NCBI GenBank assembly: GCA_963514095.1
Contig: OY741269.1
Coordinates: 22,335,415 to 22,399,414, forward strand
Origin: Eutrigla gurnardus
Taxonomy: Eukaryota > Chordata > Actinopteri > Perciformes > Triglidae
Direction: 5' to 3'
DNA: 64,000 bases
Shown: positions 13,701 through 25,309 of the stretch, one piece after another
Layout: each line of letters starts with the position of its first letter
How positions within the stretch are numbered: position 1 is the stretch's first letter
Notes under the pieces: model-generated
Databases searched by the model: none
The model's input: the letters and a program-made list of their open reading frames with translations, nothing else
Told to the model about the DNA's origin: nothing
Translations under genes and position numbers: made by a program

Positions 13701-15384
13701 AGATAAATGCCAATGAGCCAATGGAAAGACTTATTTTTAATGAGATGTGGAAGGAAGTGATGGGATGAAGTGAGAGATCAATGTGACCAGAGAATGAATA
13801 ATTATACATAGACTCAAACATTCTAAAGTAGTTCATAAAAAAGTTTTGCTGTAGTGTTCACTATTCAGATGTTAAATGGGAGCTTATAGTACACCATTAA
13901 TACAAACAAACATGCAACAAAGGCTTTACGTTTCTTTAAATGCAAAGCCCTAGTTAGTTATTTACAAACTCATTTATCTGTAGAGAAATTGTTTTAATTA
14001 CTTTCTGCATTAATCCAGTAAAGAGCAGTGTGCTTCTACGTCAACTGAAATAATAAAAAACGAATGTATTTCTCCTCGACTTGGTAAGATCTGCTCATAT
14101 TTTTTCTATGAGATTGTGCTCCTAACAAACGTTACTTGTGTTATGTCTGAAAACGTGATGTACAATGCTTCTTAATTGCCAACTTTCCTCACATTTCTTT
14201 GTTTTTCCGTTAGTTTTTTTCCTATAGCCTACTGCTAGAGTAATGACGATATAGTTTATAGTTTGTTGAATGTTAATTTTAAATATATAAATTTATATTC
14301 CTATAAATACATTCCTGGGTTTCACAGGAGAAGCTCATTGGATACAACACCAAAATAATGTTGGGACTTTATATCCAAAATAATTGAATCAGCCTACTGG
14401 TGCGCAATATTTCAAGCATTTCATTATGTTTTGATAAATCTCGCTAACAAACAGATAGACAGACAATCTGTATTGATGAATGTATTAATGGATGTATTAA
14501 ATGAAAACATAAATGAAGGGTGGTGGGGGTGAGGTGGTGTCAGTGTCTTTGAGAATTTCCCCAGTTAACCAGTCTTTATTCAGTGATTAAGATTGCAATC
14601 CCCATTACTGCTTTCATACACACACTTATATGGTGAGGAGGAGGAGGAGGTCTCAGTGGAATGACCGCATGCTGTTTGATGAATGTGAGCCTTAGCCAAG
14701 AGAACACAGCTCCTTGTGCTGCGAGCTGTAGAGAAACACAGGGGGATTTATGTCTGTGGCTCTCACCGGACCAAAAGCTGAGTCCAAAGCTCCCGGAGCC
14801 TTCTGTCTCTGACCCTCACAAGTCACTGTAAGTCCCCCTCATCTGGAATTATTCATGTTCCCACAACCAGGGGCCGAAGCTTTAATCAAATGCCTGCTCC
14901 CCTTCGTGCCGTCGACCTCTCTCACACGGAGCCGTCACAGCAGGGTAGGTAGGTCAATCGCTTCTGCCACCGCGGTTTCCTCTGAGGAGCGTTTCCATCG
15001 CCATTTAAGCGATCCGAATCGGTGCTGGCAGAACGGACGTTCCTCGCCGATTTCCTTGATAACACACAATGTAATGATTAATGTGCAAGGGTAAGGGGGG
15101 TTTGGCTTAAGTTTTGCGACAAAACCCAAGTGACGGGATATAGCTGGCGGTTCAATTCCACTGAGTGAGCAGAGAAATCTGCTCGGGGAACAAATAAGTC
15201 ACCAAAGGTGATAATATGTTTATTTATAATAATACGATTATATGATTATTAGCACCTTTTACAGACAAATGCTTCCCATGATATACATTGTTAAAATAAG
15301 AACCCAACAGCAAATAAATAAATACAAAACAATCCAGCATTATTATCTGATTTTTTTATATGGTCAAAACAGGTCTCTCTTGTG
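10709..15384. other. Non-coding stretch, nothing recognised
   Basis: No repeat ends or coding pattern could be supported. The long minus-strand ORF that begins at 11,303 and runs through the AC array has no recognisable domain. Its last third is (CV)n from the microsatellite. Confidence 0.45.
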
Positions 15385-15455
15385 AATGAGACCCTGGGTC
15401 TAAATGAGATTTCCTTTATAAATAAAGGTTAAATAAGAAAAACTAAAACTAATAA
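15385..15455 (+). repeat. Possible retroposon 3' tail
   Basis: The segment AATGAGACCCTGGGTCTAAA, followed by ATAAAGGTTAAATAAG and an A-rich end, resembles the 3' tail of a dispersed fish LINE or SINE. There is no coding part and no target duplication, so the assignment is tentative. Confidence 0.35.
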
Positions 15456-16721
15456 AAACTGTTCCAAGTCTATTGAAATAGCTCAATGCTGTACAGTCTG
15501 ACTTTGACAAGCATAAACCAGAATGAAAAGTAGGTAGGAAGTCATAGCTTGCGTATACCCTAACCCCCCTAAACCCCCTGCAGGTTTCTCCTGGGTCCTG
15601 TTTTCCCAAATCAGAATTTCTGGAAGGATCCACCCCTGCTTAAAGGGGCTCTTGAGCATGACATCATGAGTAACAGAGGAGAAATGTTCTTCAGGTACTC
15701 TTAGGCAGAGCAAAGAGGAGAAGCAGATAATTTACAATTGCTTTCTCTGCGTGATTATGAAAATAAAAGACCACCTTCTATGTAGATCTGGTATACTAAA
15801 AGTTTGTGATTCAGAAGTTTTGAGAAATTGTCATATTGATGTGAAAAACAGACTCTAGATATGTGATGTGTGGGGTATAGGGTTGATATTGGAGTATTCT
15901 TAGATCTGCACATCCAACCATCTTCTGTATGCTTGGGGATCCCGTTTTGAGCCAATAGACCAGATCTCTCTCAAGATGCGATCTCTTAAGAAATTGGCCC
16001 ATCTGGCCCTGACATTGGCTAACAGAGTGAGTGACCTATGCATGCCGGTGGTCTCACCGTCCCACTTTTCCTTTGGAGAGGTTGGAAGCGCAGCCAGCTC
16101 ACGGCCAAATCTCTAATTTACACCTCAAGTCAGAATCATTTCTCTGAGTTTATTTTTCTCTCTCTGCTTCACCAGAATTAGGCAGGAGAGGAGTCTCACC
16201 ATCTCCAGTCAGTGCTTGTTTTTAGTGTCAGTATGTCTCACGCATGTTAAACATATGAAACACGCAACAGCTGTTCATTTATTCCAGAGAGCGTTGACGT
16301 TATCACCAGAATGGCGGACAGTACAGCAGAGTGCACTCCACGGACCTATATAGAGTGCACACAGGATGCTGTAAAAGGTTCATGTTATCATCGTCAATCG
16401 GCACGTGGGACACATGCAAATGTTTAGAAGACATTTGCATTTTGAATCACATGGATCAAACAAGCATACGTCCATCATCATGGAATCAGAACAGAAGAGA
16501 GAGAAATTTGGAGGGTAAAACCCATGCTAGATAAATATTTTACACACAAAGTCAAACCAAAAAGAAGGTGCCTGGTCAAAAACACGATAACCATGCATTG
16601 GAGTGTCCCGTTAGCTATGCCCGGCTTAGGTGGCCTGAATTGATTACATCTGCTGTCAAAGTCAGTGATGAGATTCACTTAAGGCGGGTTGACTCTTAAG
16701 GTGGACCAGCTCACCCCATCA
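15456..16721. other. Non-coding stretch with an inverted octamer pair
   Basis: No gene is recognised. Two octamer motifs face each other, ATGCAAAT at 16,414-16,421 and ATTTGCAT at 16,433-16,440, and form a 10-bp palindrome with a 7-bp spacer. Confidence 0.45.
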
Positions 16722-16876
16722 CAAAAGAATATATTTTTGGGACTTTTGCCTTTTATGTATGGATAGAGCACCTTGAGAGGGAAAGTGGGTGGAGAGAGGG
16801 GAACTACGGCAAAGGATCCCAGGTCGGATTCAAATCTGGGACCGACTCTACCGAGTGAGCTACCTAGCACCCTTGA
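16722..16876 (-). mobile_element. tRNA-derived SINE
   Basis: Read on the minus strand it begins with a tRNA-like head. An A-box-like TAGCTCACTCGGTAGAGT lies at 16,845-16,862 and a B-box-like GATTTGAATCC at 16,827-16,837. The body contains CCTTTGCCGTAGTTCCCCTC and the tail AAAGGCAAAAGTCCCAAAAA, both like a SINE family common in percomorph fish. The internal promoter boxes suggest past transcription by RNA polymerase III. The copy is diverged, and no target duplication was identified. Confidence 0.75.
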
Positions 16877-18134
16877 TAGAAACTGTTTAATCCAGAGTTT
16901 AACTCAACGAGTACTCCAAGACCCCCTTTTTTTTTATCACATCCTCCATTTCTTTCAGCGTACCCTCCACAAGAGTATTTACACAAAAGTTTGAAACAAT
17001 AGAATAGATATTTGACAGCGTTGTGTCTTATAGACATACATGGCACCTCTCACTTCCTATCTATCTGTGTGACTCGCTGTGAAAGACCAGCGTCATTTCA
17101 TTTCACGACCGAACAGATGCTGATACTGACTCTTAAGCCGGCACAATATAGCAGTGAAGATCTAGATAAGATCTTTGTCACATGATGTGTGTGTGGGGGG
17201 GTATTATAACCACACAGATGCTTGCTAATCCCACCTGTCACACTTGAGGTTTCCATTTGTTACCGTGCCTTCTAGCTCCTCTTCTATCCTTGCTTGTGAA
17301 GTGAAGGAACTCTTTTTCATGTCTTTTCACACCCAATTAACTGGCGGAGGCAGAATGTGCCCTGTTGACCATATGATGCTACCCATAGATAGTTCCTACC
17401 TCGCTGCTGCATGACAAGAATAGAACTGTTGCCAACTGCAGTTGCCCTGGCAATGCCTTTCCAACAGTTAACACTGGCATTACTTTCTGTAGATGATCTG
17501 CAGAACAGACAACGCAATTGTATCATCGTTCCATTCCGAAGCAGCAAATATACACATTTACAGCACATTAATAGCTCAAATGCACCAATCGTTACACCAC
17601 GTAACTGCACACTAAACATTTTATTACATCAGAGCACAAAACAGCATCTGTGCACTCATTTCTGATGTGATGTGCGGCATTAAATATAATGAAATTTTGC
17701 TCGTGAACATGTTTACTACACGTCTCAGTTTTTCACACCCTGTTTCTGCCAACATACCATTTATTTTGTCCTTAATCTCGACTTCACGTAACTGCAAACA
17801 CAGCGTACACCCATAAACAGCTGCTAAATCTGTGCATAATCCATGCCCGACAATGCAAACATGCTCTGTTTACATCATCACATATTTATCTTAGAAGGCA
17901 CAAAACCAGTTGTCGATCACGTGGAAAGGCATGCTCTTTGCCACATCGATTTAACAGACATACACAGTACGTAATTGACCAGGAGCAAATATTGCATTTT
18001 CTTTTTGTGCACTCGCCCATAACAACACACATCAAGCACACATTGCAGATTATTAGATCTTTTACAGTGGAGTGCTTCAGACAGACAGGGTTAGATATCT
18101 TACATCTTGGTTTCAAATCCCGTCTTATTTGATA
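16877..18134. other. Non-coding stretch, nothing recognised
   Basis: No transposon ends or coding pattern. Short ORFs near 17,317-17,665 and 17,886-18,132 have no motif. Confidence 0.45.
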
Positions 18135-18138
18135 TTAA

Positions 18139-19042
18139 AGGTCCCATATTATACTGATTTTCATCAATTCCACACAGCTGTGAGAGGTCCAACAACACTG
18201 GATTCAATATGCATTGCCCTAAGCCCATCCATGGTCCTGAATTTCAGCCGTCTAAAAGTTGCTCAAATGAGCTCTGCTGAGTTCTCCTGAGAACAGGCTG
18301 GTTCTGTGCCTGCACCTTTAAATGCTAATGAGCTCTGGCTTTCATTGCCTACTTGGAGAGCCACGGAGAGGATGCCGCTAACGCTAGCAGTAGCATGTGC
18401 CAATGTTTACGGTGGATGTATTGCTATGGCTCACCTATGTGGCTCAGGTGAAGTTGCTGGGTCCCGTATGGTTGGGACAGATCCTTTTACGAGGGTCAGT
18501 GTCGAGGCAAAGCCAGCTTTGTACTGACCCTCGTTACTGAAGCAGTCCGATGTGAAGTGGTTAGCACACACATACAAGCTAACACGAACCGTAGCCGGCA
18601 CATTGTCATTAAAAATAAACGCAACCACTGTCTCTTCTGTTCTTCTGAAGCTGGGACAGAATATAAGCTCTTATGTTGATTTGTACAACCAATAACAGAG
18701 CAATCTGCGTGTCTAGCTCTGAGCAACGACATTGATAAACATCGCTATCTCACTGCTATTTCACTGCAGGACACACCGAACTTCACCTCGGTGGTGAACG
18801 CCTCCTCTCGGATATCTCCTATCATCGCAGAGGAGTTCGGCCTATGCAATGACTCCCTTCGTTACGTAACGACAGGAGCTGAATCTGAACAGCCTGTAGT
18901 AGCGCCGTTGTACCAGTGGATGGGCTGCAGAGACCATCCAGGAGTCGCTTGTTTTCTTCATTCTGGGAGTTAGCAGGCTCAGGGAGGACCAGTTTATAGG
19001 TGTAGAGACCAGAGAAAATGTGTTTTTCAGAATATGAGACCT
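18139..19042. mobile_element. Kolobok-type DNA transposon, non-autonomous
   Basis: The element is flanked on both sides by TTAA (18,135-18,138 and 19,043-19,046), the target duplication used by Kolobok and piggyBac transposons. Its ends are inverted: AGGTCCCATATTATAC on the left and AGGTCTCATATTCTGA as the reverse complement of the right end. An internal THAP zinc-finger remnant on the minus strand fits Kolobok, whose transposases carry THAP domains, better than piggyBac. At 904 bp it is too short to encode a full transposase. Confidence 0.75.
18435..18732 (-). pseudogene. THAP-domain remnant (Kolobok transposase N-terminus)
   Basis: Reading the minus strand from the ATG at 18,732 gives a C2CH-type THAP finger: the first pair in CSVIGC, a following basic segment with EEQKRQWLRLF, and in the next frame CANHFTSDCF and a VKGSVPTI ending. 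The reading frame changes by one base inside a T-rich run near 18,612, so the domain is frameshifted. THAP domains bind DNA in transposases and in host regulators. Here it sits between Kolobok-type ends, so a transposase origin is the better reading. No catalytic domain follows. Confidence 0.65.
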
Positions 19043-19046
19043 TTAA

Positions 19047-19314
19047 TATATTTGACTGTCTGCATTGTACCTGTTGTGTTTGCCGTATAGGTAGCAGTGT
19101 CCTCCAGGACACCTGGTGTCAGGTTAATATGATTTACTGGAGATAATACACAACATAGCGGAGTCATCTCTATTCCCAATGCGCCTCACATACAGTATGA
19201 GTGAGCTATTCACGGAGCGGGAACGCAAACGCCTTTTTCCACTGCCTTTTGCTCGTTCAGCTGTTTTCACGTGTGGACAATCGAGGCGGATGAATAAAGG
19301 CTTTTTTTATTTCC

Positions 19315-19348
<34 letters not shown>

Positions 19349-21400
19349 GTGTATGAGGGCTAGAAGTGCACAACCATTTCATCAGTAGAGATGATTCAGT
19401 TTCTGGCCCATAAATTTATGTGTTGCTATGATGGAAAAGACCCCACCGTGCTGATACTGTCTGCCTGCTGTTTGTTGGCCATATTATAATTATATTTGAT
19501 TTGAACGGTTTAAAAAGCCAATTCTGTATATGAACATAATGAAACAAGGAAATGCAATTAATACATTGCTGTAAATAATAATACATCAATTCACCAATTC
19601 CTTTTTTTTTTATTTGAATTTTGTTTATTTTCCGATTTCTCCCAATGGTTCAATCATGTTGTACAATGATTAATATATTTTTAAAGTCACATACTGTATG
19701 TGTACAGTATAGTTGAAGGCCTCTAAAGCATTCTCACTGTGTTACCAATATGAAGTCTCAACCTTAAATTATTTGCTATTTGGAGAAACTGTCAACCAGT
19801 TTGGATCCAATTCTTGCAAACCATTATTTCCTGCTGGTGATGCTAAAATAAACTTTAAATAAGTTTGCAGAAGACAATCAATTGCATTGAAGCTATATAA
19901 AAATGAGATATGGTAACAATATTAGTCCACTGCACCAGGTGAGTCAGTTCACACCATCTTGATATCTATTCCAATGTTGTCAAAAAATACATTCTTGCAC
20001 ATTGATTGCAGGATACCCGTTAAATAAAACTATTCAGAATTTGAGTAGTGCATGCACTTGCCGTGAAAGGTACCGATTAACTGCTTAGGCGTTAGCTCTT
20101 ATCTGTTTGTATTAGGCATAATTAGAGATGAGGAAGATTTGCCGTTGAATGATCTTCCGAAAGTATATTCGGATGCATAATTGTGTTTACTGGCGGAGGG
20201 GAAAACAAGGTTTTCATCTCATGGAGATAAGAGGGTGATTTGTGGTCCACTTGGTGGCCTCTTCTGTGTATTTGCAGGTCTGATCTCTTTGTTGCTTTGC
20301 TCCCCCCCACACACTCTGCCTCTCTCTCCCCGATTAATGCTTCTTGCCTAAGCATCATAGTAAAGATGAAGAAAGCCTGGTGATAATGACTTTTCACCCT
20401 GCTTGGTGGGGTCTCTCAGTCTGAGGAAGAGATGGATGTCAGAGTGAGGGGGTGAGGGGAAGGAACGTTAGAAAGCAGTTTGTCCGCCTTTAAAAACACA
20501 TTTGAAATGGCGATCCCAGTGATCAGTATGTCGCTTCACTAATCCGGGTTAATATGAGGTCATCCAGCTCGAATGATCCCCTTTTACATTCAAAACCAAC
20601 AAAACACGAGTGGAAACAATGATCAGCACTTTACTCTGTGTTTGATTTGATACTGCAGTGACGTAAATAGCACCTTTATGCTGTGCTATTTATTTGTTTT
20701 GTGGAACGTCTCTTATCTTAATGATATCTTAACTAAGAAATGAGACACAGTCAAAGCCTCACAGTTAAGAGATTAAGAGACTAAAGAATAAATTAATTAT
20801 GTCAGCAGGCTAATTGCAATTGCATCTGAAACCAAAATGGCATTATAATTCAATCTGAAAGGTGTTTTAGGCTCAGATATAATTTAAAAATCACATATAC
20901 CTTTTAATTAATGAAGTTGTTCAAGTAGTCTTTAGGAACAGAATACTCGTTCTTGCCCATTACCTGTATTGTAGGTCGCAGACACTAAGTCCCAGCTCAT
21001 AATTGCTATCTACTATCATAAAACCACCTAGCAAAGCACTTTATTGAAAAAAAATAAAATAATTACTGTCAACTCATTTGTGATGCACTTGTGTTATTGA
21101 GTCCATATCAGGATGTTTTCCCGGATTTATTGGCGCTCTTGCTTATCTCTTTGACATTGTCTGTTACATCAGCTCGAGTCAACAGATGTTTCCGTGCCTT
21201 TATTGGCTACAGACATACCTGAGGAGGAGGATGAGTGACGATAGAACCAGCGACTTGGCTCAGCTGGCAATTGGCTTCTGGACATCATTGACCATTTTGC
21301 AAAAGAAATCACCAAAACTGTTTTTCTGAGACCAATAAGTATTTCCCTCCCCCCCCCCATTTTCTTTTTTGGCCATTGATAATAAGCCAAGTGCTCCCTA
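19047..21400. other. Non-coding stretch, nothing recognised
   Basis: AT-rich DNA without terminal repeats or coding pattern apart from the GT array at 19.3 kb. Confidence 0.45.
19313..19353. repeat. (GT)n microsatellite
   Basis: GT dinucleotide run with one TTT interruption. Confidence 0.9.
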
Positions 21401-21406
21401 TCAGGA

Positions 21407-21612
21407 TGTTCCTGTACTTTGATCATAGCACTGTTGTACTGAAGGTATCCTTGCTGAACAGCTACTACTTTACTCAGATCTAATCTAACACTTGTTTCTG
21501 TTTTTGTTGCTCTTACTCTATTGGCAATGATATGTTGTGGTTTCTTTCGATAAATGTACTTATTGTAAGTTGCTTTGGACAAAAGCATCTGCTAAATTCC
21601 CTAAATATAAAT
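21407..21612 (+). mobile_element. LINE 3' tail, copy 1
   Basis: Contains TTTGATCATAGCACTGTTGT, a CTGAACAGCTACTACTTTAC block and ends in GCTTTGGACAAAAGCATCTG followed by TAAATATAAATGTAATG. The 'TTTGGAtAAAAGCgTCTGC' ending is a common LINE 3' UTR end in teleosts. Related copies lie at 24.8 kb (same strand) and 56.7 kb (opposite strand). No coding region is attached. Confidence 0.65.
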
Positions 21613-21889
21613 GTAATGTTCCATTTAGTGGTTCTGCATATGCTCCATTGGTGATTTAAGATGCCTTTACAGTCCGCATTTGGGAGGATACTTTGTTGTT
21701 GAGGTGGGTCAACACTTCATGAGAATCGGGTAGATTTAACCCCGAATCACCTCTCCCTACAATCGGAGGACAAATGTTGTCCAACACCTTGGTCGGCACT
21801 GATGTTCGGCCCAGATTATCTGGTAATGTGAGGCGTTTACAGATCCCTCCCAATCGTTCTGGAAGTCATTGGGGCTACTCTGATATAGT

Positions 21890-22233
21890 CCTGCAGATTA
21901 AGTCAAAATGTCAAAAGAATATTTCACTTTGTGATACAAGCACCAAATTTGGCATGCATATTGCCTAGGACTTACTTTTTCAGAAAAGCCTGGTAGCCAC
22001 CTAAAAATCCAAGATGGCCGTCGCTTCAAACGTAAAAAATATTATTTTTCAGTGTAGAACTTGAATGGCGGGACGAACGATCTCGGCATCAACATGTATG
22101 TATTTTGGCATGACAAATGCAATGCTGTCAGTAAAAGCTACTGGGCTTTTTGGGGAAGTAGGTCCGGAAGAATATTTGGGCCAAATTGAATGCTTGTATC
22201 ACAAAGTGAAAGATTGTTACAATAATCTGCAGG
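21890..22233. mobile_element. 344-bp MITE with inverted ends
   Basis: The left end CCTGCAGATTAAGTCAAAAT and the reverse complement of the right end CCTGCAGATTATTGTAACAA are similar. Both continue into TTTCACTTTGTGATACAAGC, giving inverted arms of about 50 bp. No ORF is present. I could not identify a clear target duplication, so the superfamily is unknown. Confidence 0.6.
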
Positions 22234-23282
22234 TCTAACAGTTGAGTTGAAACATTTTAGGTGTCTGGATTGTAACGTCACTTATTTTTCCGAGACGCTA
22301 AGATGCCTTTTCATTTATGTCATTTCTGGTGGATGCAGCTGGAAAGGTACTGTTGAGTCAGAATGGAGGGTGTCGAGTATTGACACTACTTCTGATTGTG
22401 ACGTAGATTGTGATATTGCAACTCTTTGTATTTTTCCTATAAGGATACCTACATTCCCAAAGTCCCATCAATCTAAAATAAAATACTAAAGCAATCACAT
22501 CCTGTCACAGATTGCATATCATAAGGTGTGAACAATACTAATTATTGCCACGGTAACATTGTTATTTACGCAGCGAAGGCTCCTCTGATATGCAGTGTGA
22601 TGATTTTCCATTCTTGTTTGATCCGTGTGCAGAGAAGCAGACAGTTGAAAGCAGAGAAAGGAAGGAACATCTGAATCGAAAGATGAAAGTCGAAAAACAA
22701 GTCTCTTTGGAAAAGCTGCATGCAGAGGAAACACTGGAGTGTAGTGGCTTTGATCATTCTGCCATGAAGTCTGAGGTTTCAAGTTTGAAGGTGGTAAATT
22801 GGCGCACTTGGCCAATTACTTCCCAGTGCAGTGATTTCTCTAAAGGCCATTTCACATGGTCACCATTTTCTGTCATTTTTTGTTTCTGAGGATTTCTGTA
22901 CGTTAATGTTATTGAACAGGTACTCTTGACTTGGAAGCGTCAATCTATAATAATATTAATATATATTAGGGCTGTCAAAAGATTGATTTTTTTAATCGCG
23001 ATTAATCGCATTTTGTCCATAGTTAACTCGCGATTAATCGCAAATTAATCGCATTTTTTTGGCACATTTTTTTTCTTCTAAATGTACATTAATGTATTTT
23101 GTTCATATTCTTAATACTTTTAACAACATAAGGGCAAATTTACTTGATTTATGAAAATGTTTATTTAACACTTCAAATATCCCCTTACCAAAACATGGGA
23201 TCAAAACAGGGTTATAAGAATACATCACAAACAATTAAAGTGAACATGTCACAGGAGATAGTGTAACAGGACATAAGTACAA

Positions 23283-23433
23283 TTAGGATATAAGTGCATT
23301 GGCTTGCAAGTGATATCTCAGACTGGACGTACTTCTATGGTAGCTCATTTCATACCCACAGTACGCGCAGATGACTTTGGTCTTATCGACTGAACCATCT
23401 GGCAGTCTTTTGAAGGTGAACAGCTTTTCACAT
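23283..23433 (-). pseudogene. BED-type zinc finger fragment of a hAT transposase
   Basis: On the minus strand the sequence encodes LFTFKRLPDGSVDKTKV, then the zinc-binding pair in CAYC, then SYHRSTSSLRYHL. This is the layout of the BED finger at the N-terminus of hAT/ZBED transposases, which binds the element ends. The fragment is cut on its N-terminal side by the MITE at 23,434. There is no catalytic core, so the element cannot move itself. Confidence 0.7.
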
Positions 23434-23836
23434 AAGGTGCGTGTCCACAGGCAGCGGTGTTTCCCCGCGTCCCATTCATTGTGAAACGCCGTGCAATGCA
23501 TTCTGGTAGCGTTGCGGCGAATGTCGAGAGACGGCGCGCGAGTTGGCCGCTCCTCATTTGCCTTGAAGTCGAATCTACTTTATGCTAATCAGAGGCGCCG
23601 GGCTCGACTCGCCGCCTCGCGAACGCTCGCGAACGCTCGCAAACGCTCGCGAACGCTCGCAAAAATGTGTTGTTTGAAGGAGAGCGCCTGTCAATCATCC
23701 TCTAGTGGCAGCCCACCAAGCGTGCAATACTGGGAAGCGGCGCGTCCACACGCGTTTAAAATCGCCCCTGTGGACACGTACCTATAGACAATGAACGGGA
23801 GGCGGGGAAACACCGCTGCCTGTGGACGCGCACCTT
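23434..23836. mobile_element. MITE nested in hAT, copy 1
   Basis: Inverted ends: AAGGTGCGTGTCCACAGGCA on the left, and AAGGTGCGCGTCCACAGGCA as the reverse complement of the right end. A segment matching the opposite end of copy 2 (CCTGTGGACACGTACCT, at about 23,766-23,782) lies inside, so this copy carries an additional terminal block of about 55 bp beyond it. It shares its interior with 35,176-35,503 in inverse orientation. It lacks an ORF of its own, and I found no clear target duplication. Confidence 0.65.
23618..23662. repeat. Short tandem array, 10-bp unit
   Basis: Four to five copies of a unit close to GCGAACGCTC. The related MITE copy at 35.3 kb has only about one unit, so the array expanded in this copy. 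Confidence 0.8.
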
Positions 23837-23997
23837 CCCTCTGGATCAAGACTACAGGTGCCACCGACGGCCATAAATCATACAATGCGCGTTTTTTTTT
23901 TTTTTAATACCGAGCGTTAATCGCGCGTTAAAAAAATGAACGGCGTTAAGAGGATGTTGCGTTAACGCGTTATTAACGCGTTAACTTGACAGCCCTA

Positions 23998-24022
23998 ATA
24001 TATATATATATATATATATATA
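23998..24022. repeat. (TA)n
   Basis: Simple TA run directly flanking the hAT element. It makes the 8-bp duplication ambiguous. Confidence 0.9.
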
Positions 24023-24784
24023 AATGTAATATAAATGCAAAAAGATTGGTACACTTTAATATAATAATATGTAAAATTTCAGAGTTATGCATGCATGCTT
24101 ATACATTTGTCTGAGGAGAATGCCACTTCACTGCCGCAAAGATTCTCTCAGTTTAGCATGAAAGTAGAGTCTTTTATCTTCTGCTGTCCAGGTTGTCTGG
24201 GCCAATAAGGAGAAATTACACCTCAGAAATCATTGACTGAGGTACTTCTTGTATAGTGATAGTTCTCTGTGGTCGGCCACGCCGTCGCTGGAGGTGACCA
24301 GGCATGAAATCCCATCGATGCCGTCCAAAAAGACCAAGCAGAGCTGCTGTTGCTAGGAGATTAAGTTTGAAACAAAAGTGTCAATAGCACCTAATGAAGT
24401 TGAATGGTCACTGTCATTGGGAGTATTGCCCCGAGAGGCCGATCTTCCCGCTCATTTAATTCCACCGTTATTTCATGCGGTTGTAGCAGTGGAGAAGGTA
24501 TCAGGTTGGAAAAAAAAATCTGCATTACAGATGTATTTGTTACTCGGGGTGTCAGTAATGGGGTGCCTTGATGACAAATGTCTCATCGTGTAATTAATTA
24601 TATTACACTTAGCAGTGGCATCAGATAAACTACCATTAATTATATTCACTGCCATACTTTTCAATCATTTACTAAAGTGTGAATACATGTTGGGTATCAT
24701 TTCAAGAGCTACAATACTATTTTTTCAAAGACTGGGTTGCTTGAGCCCTGAACACATAACTTAACGACAGGACAGCAGTCATTT

Positions 24785-25035
24785 GACATCTTCCAAAAAA
24801 GGCTCAAGACTCACCTGTTCAGACTTCACCTCGACTCTGCATAGCATGACCCACTAACAACCCCCCCCCCCCCCCCCCCCGCCAAAAAAGCCCTTACCTG
24901 TAGCACTTTGATCATAGCACTGTTGTTCTTAAGGTAGGTTTGCTGAACAGCTACTACTTAACTCAGACGAGGACCTAACACTTGTTTCTATTTTTGTAGC
25001 TCTTACTTACTTACTTAAATGCTTTGTACAAGGGA
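24785..25035 (+). mobile_element. LINE 3' end, copy 2
   Basis: Starts with coding sequence for the end of a LINE reverse transcriptase (IFQKRLKTHLFRLHLDSA, then stop). The UTR seen in copy 1 follows (TTTGATCATAGCACTGTTGT, CTGAACAGCTACTACTTAAC). A poly-C run interrupts it at 24,861-24,881. The 'LKTHLF' end links the tail to an L2/CR1-like ORF2. Confidence 0.7.
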
Positions 25036-25309
25036 AGGTAGCAGACAATCAGGCCCAGTCTATATTAATTTATGAATCTATCTTGGTCTGAATCATCTAC
25101 ATAGCCTACCTCACCCCATCGATTATTAAATATAATAACAGAGGTTAGCTGTGGAGATATTATTTTTGGACTGGTCTCACCCCTGTCTCAGTTTCCCCCG
25201 TCTTTTTCCAAATGGAGCTGAGAATTAGAAGCTCCTCGCGTGTTGCTTATCACATCCAATCTTGCTAAGGGCCGTTTCCCAGCCATCTCCTCAGTCATCA
25301 CAGATATTA

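Larger units (their letters stand above)
22967..23997. mobile_element. hAT-type DNA transposon remnant
   Basis: The left end TAGGGCTGTCAA matches the reverse complement of the right end TTGACAGCCCTA. The flanks give an 8-bp duplication ATATATAT (22,959-22,966 and 23,998-24,005), as hAT elements make; the AT-rich context makes that duplication weak evidence alone. Subterminal ATCGCGATTAATCGC and TTAACGCGTTATTAACGCG repeats are probably transposase-binding arrays. The interior holds a BED-finger fragment on the minus strand and a nested MITE. Confidence 0.75.
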
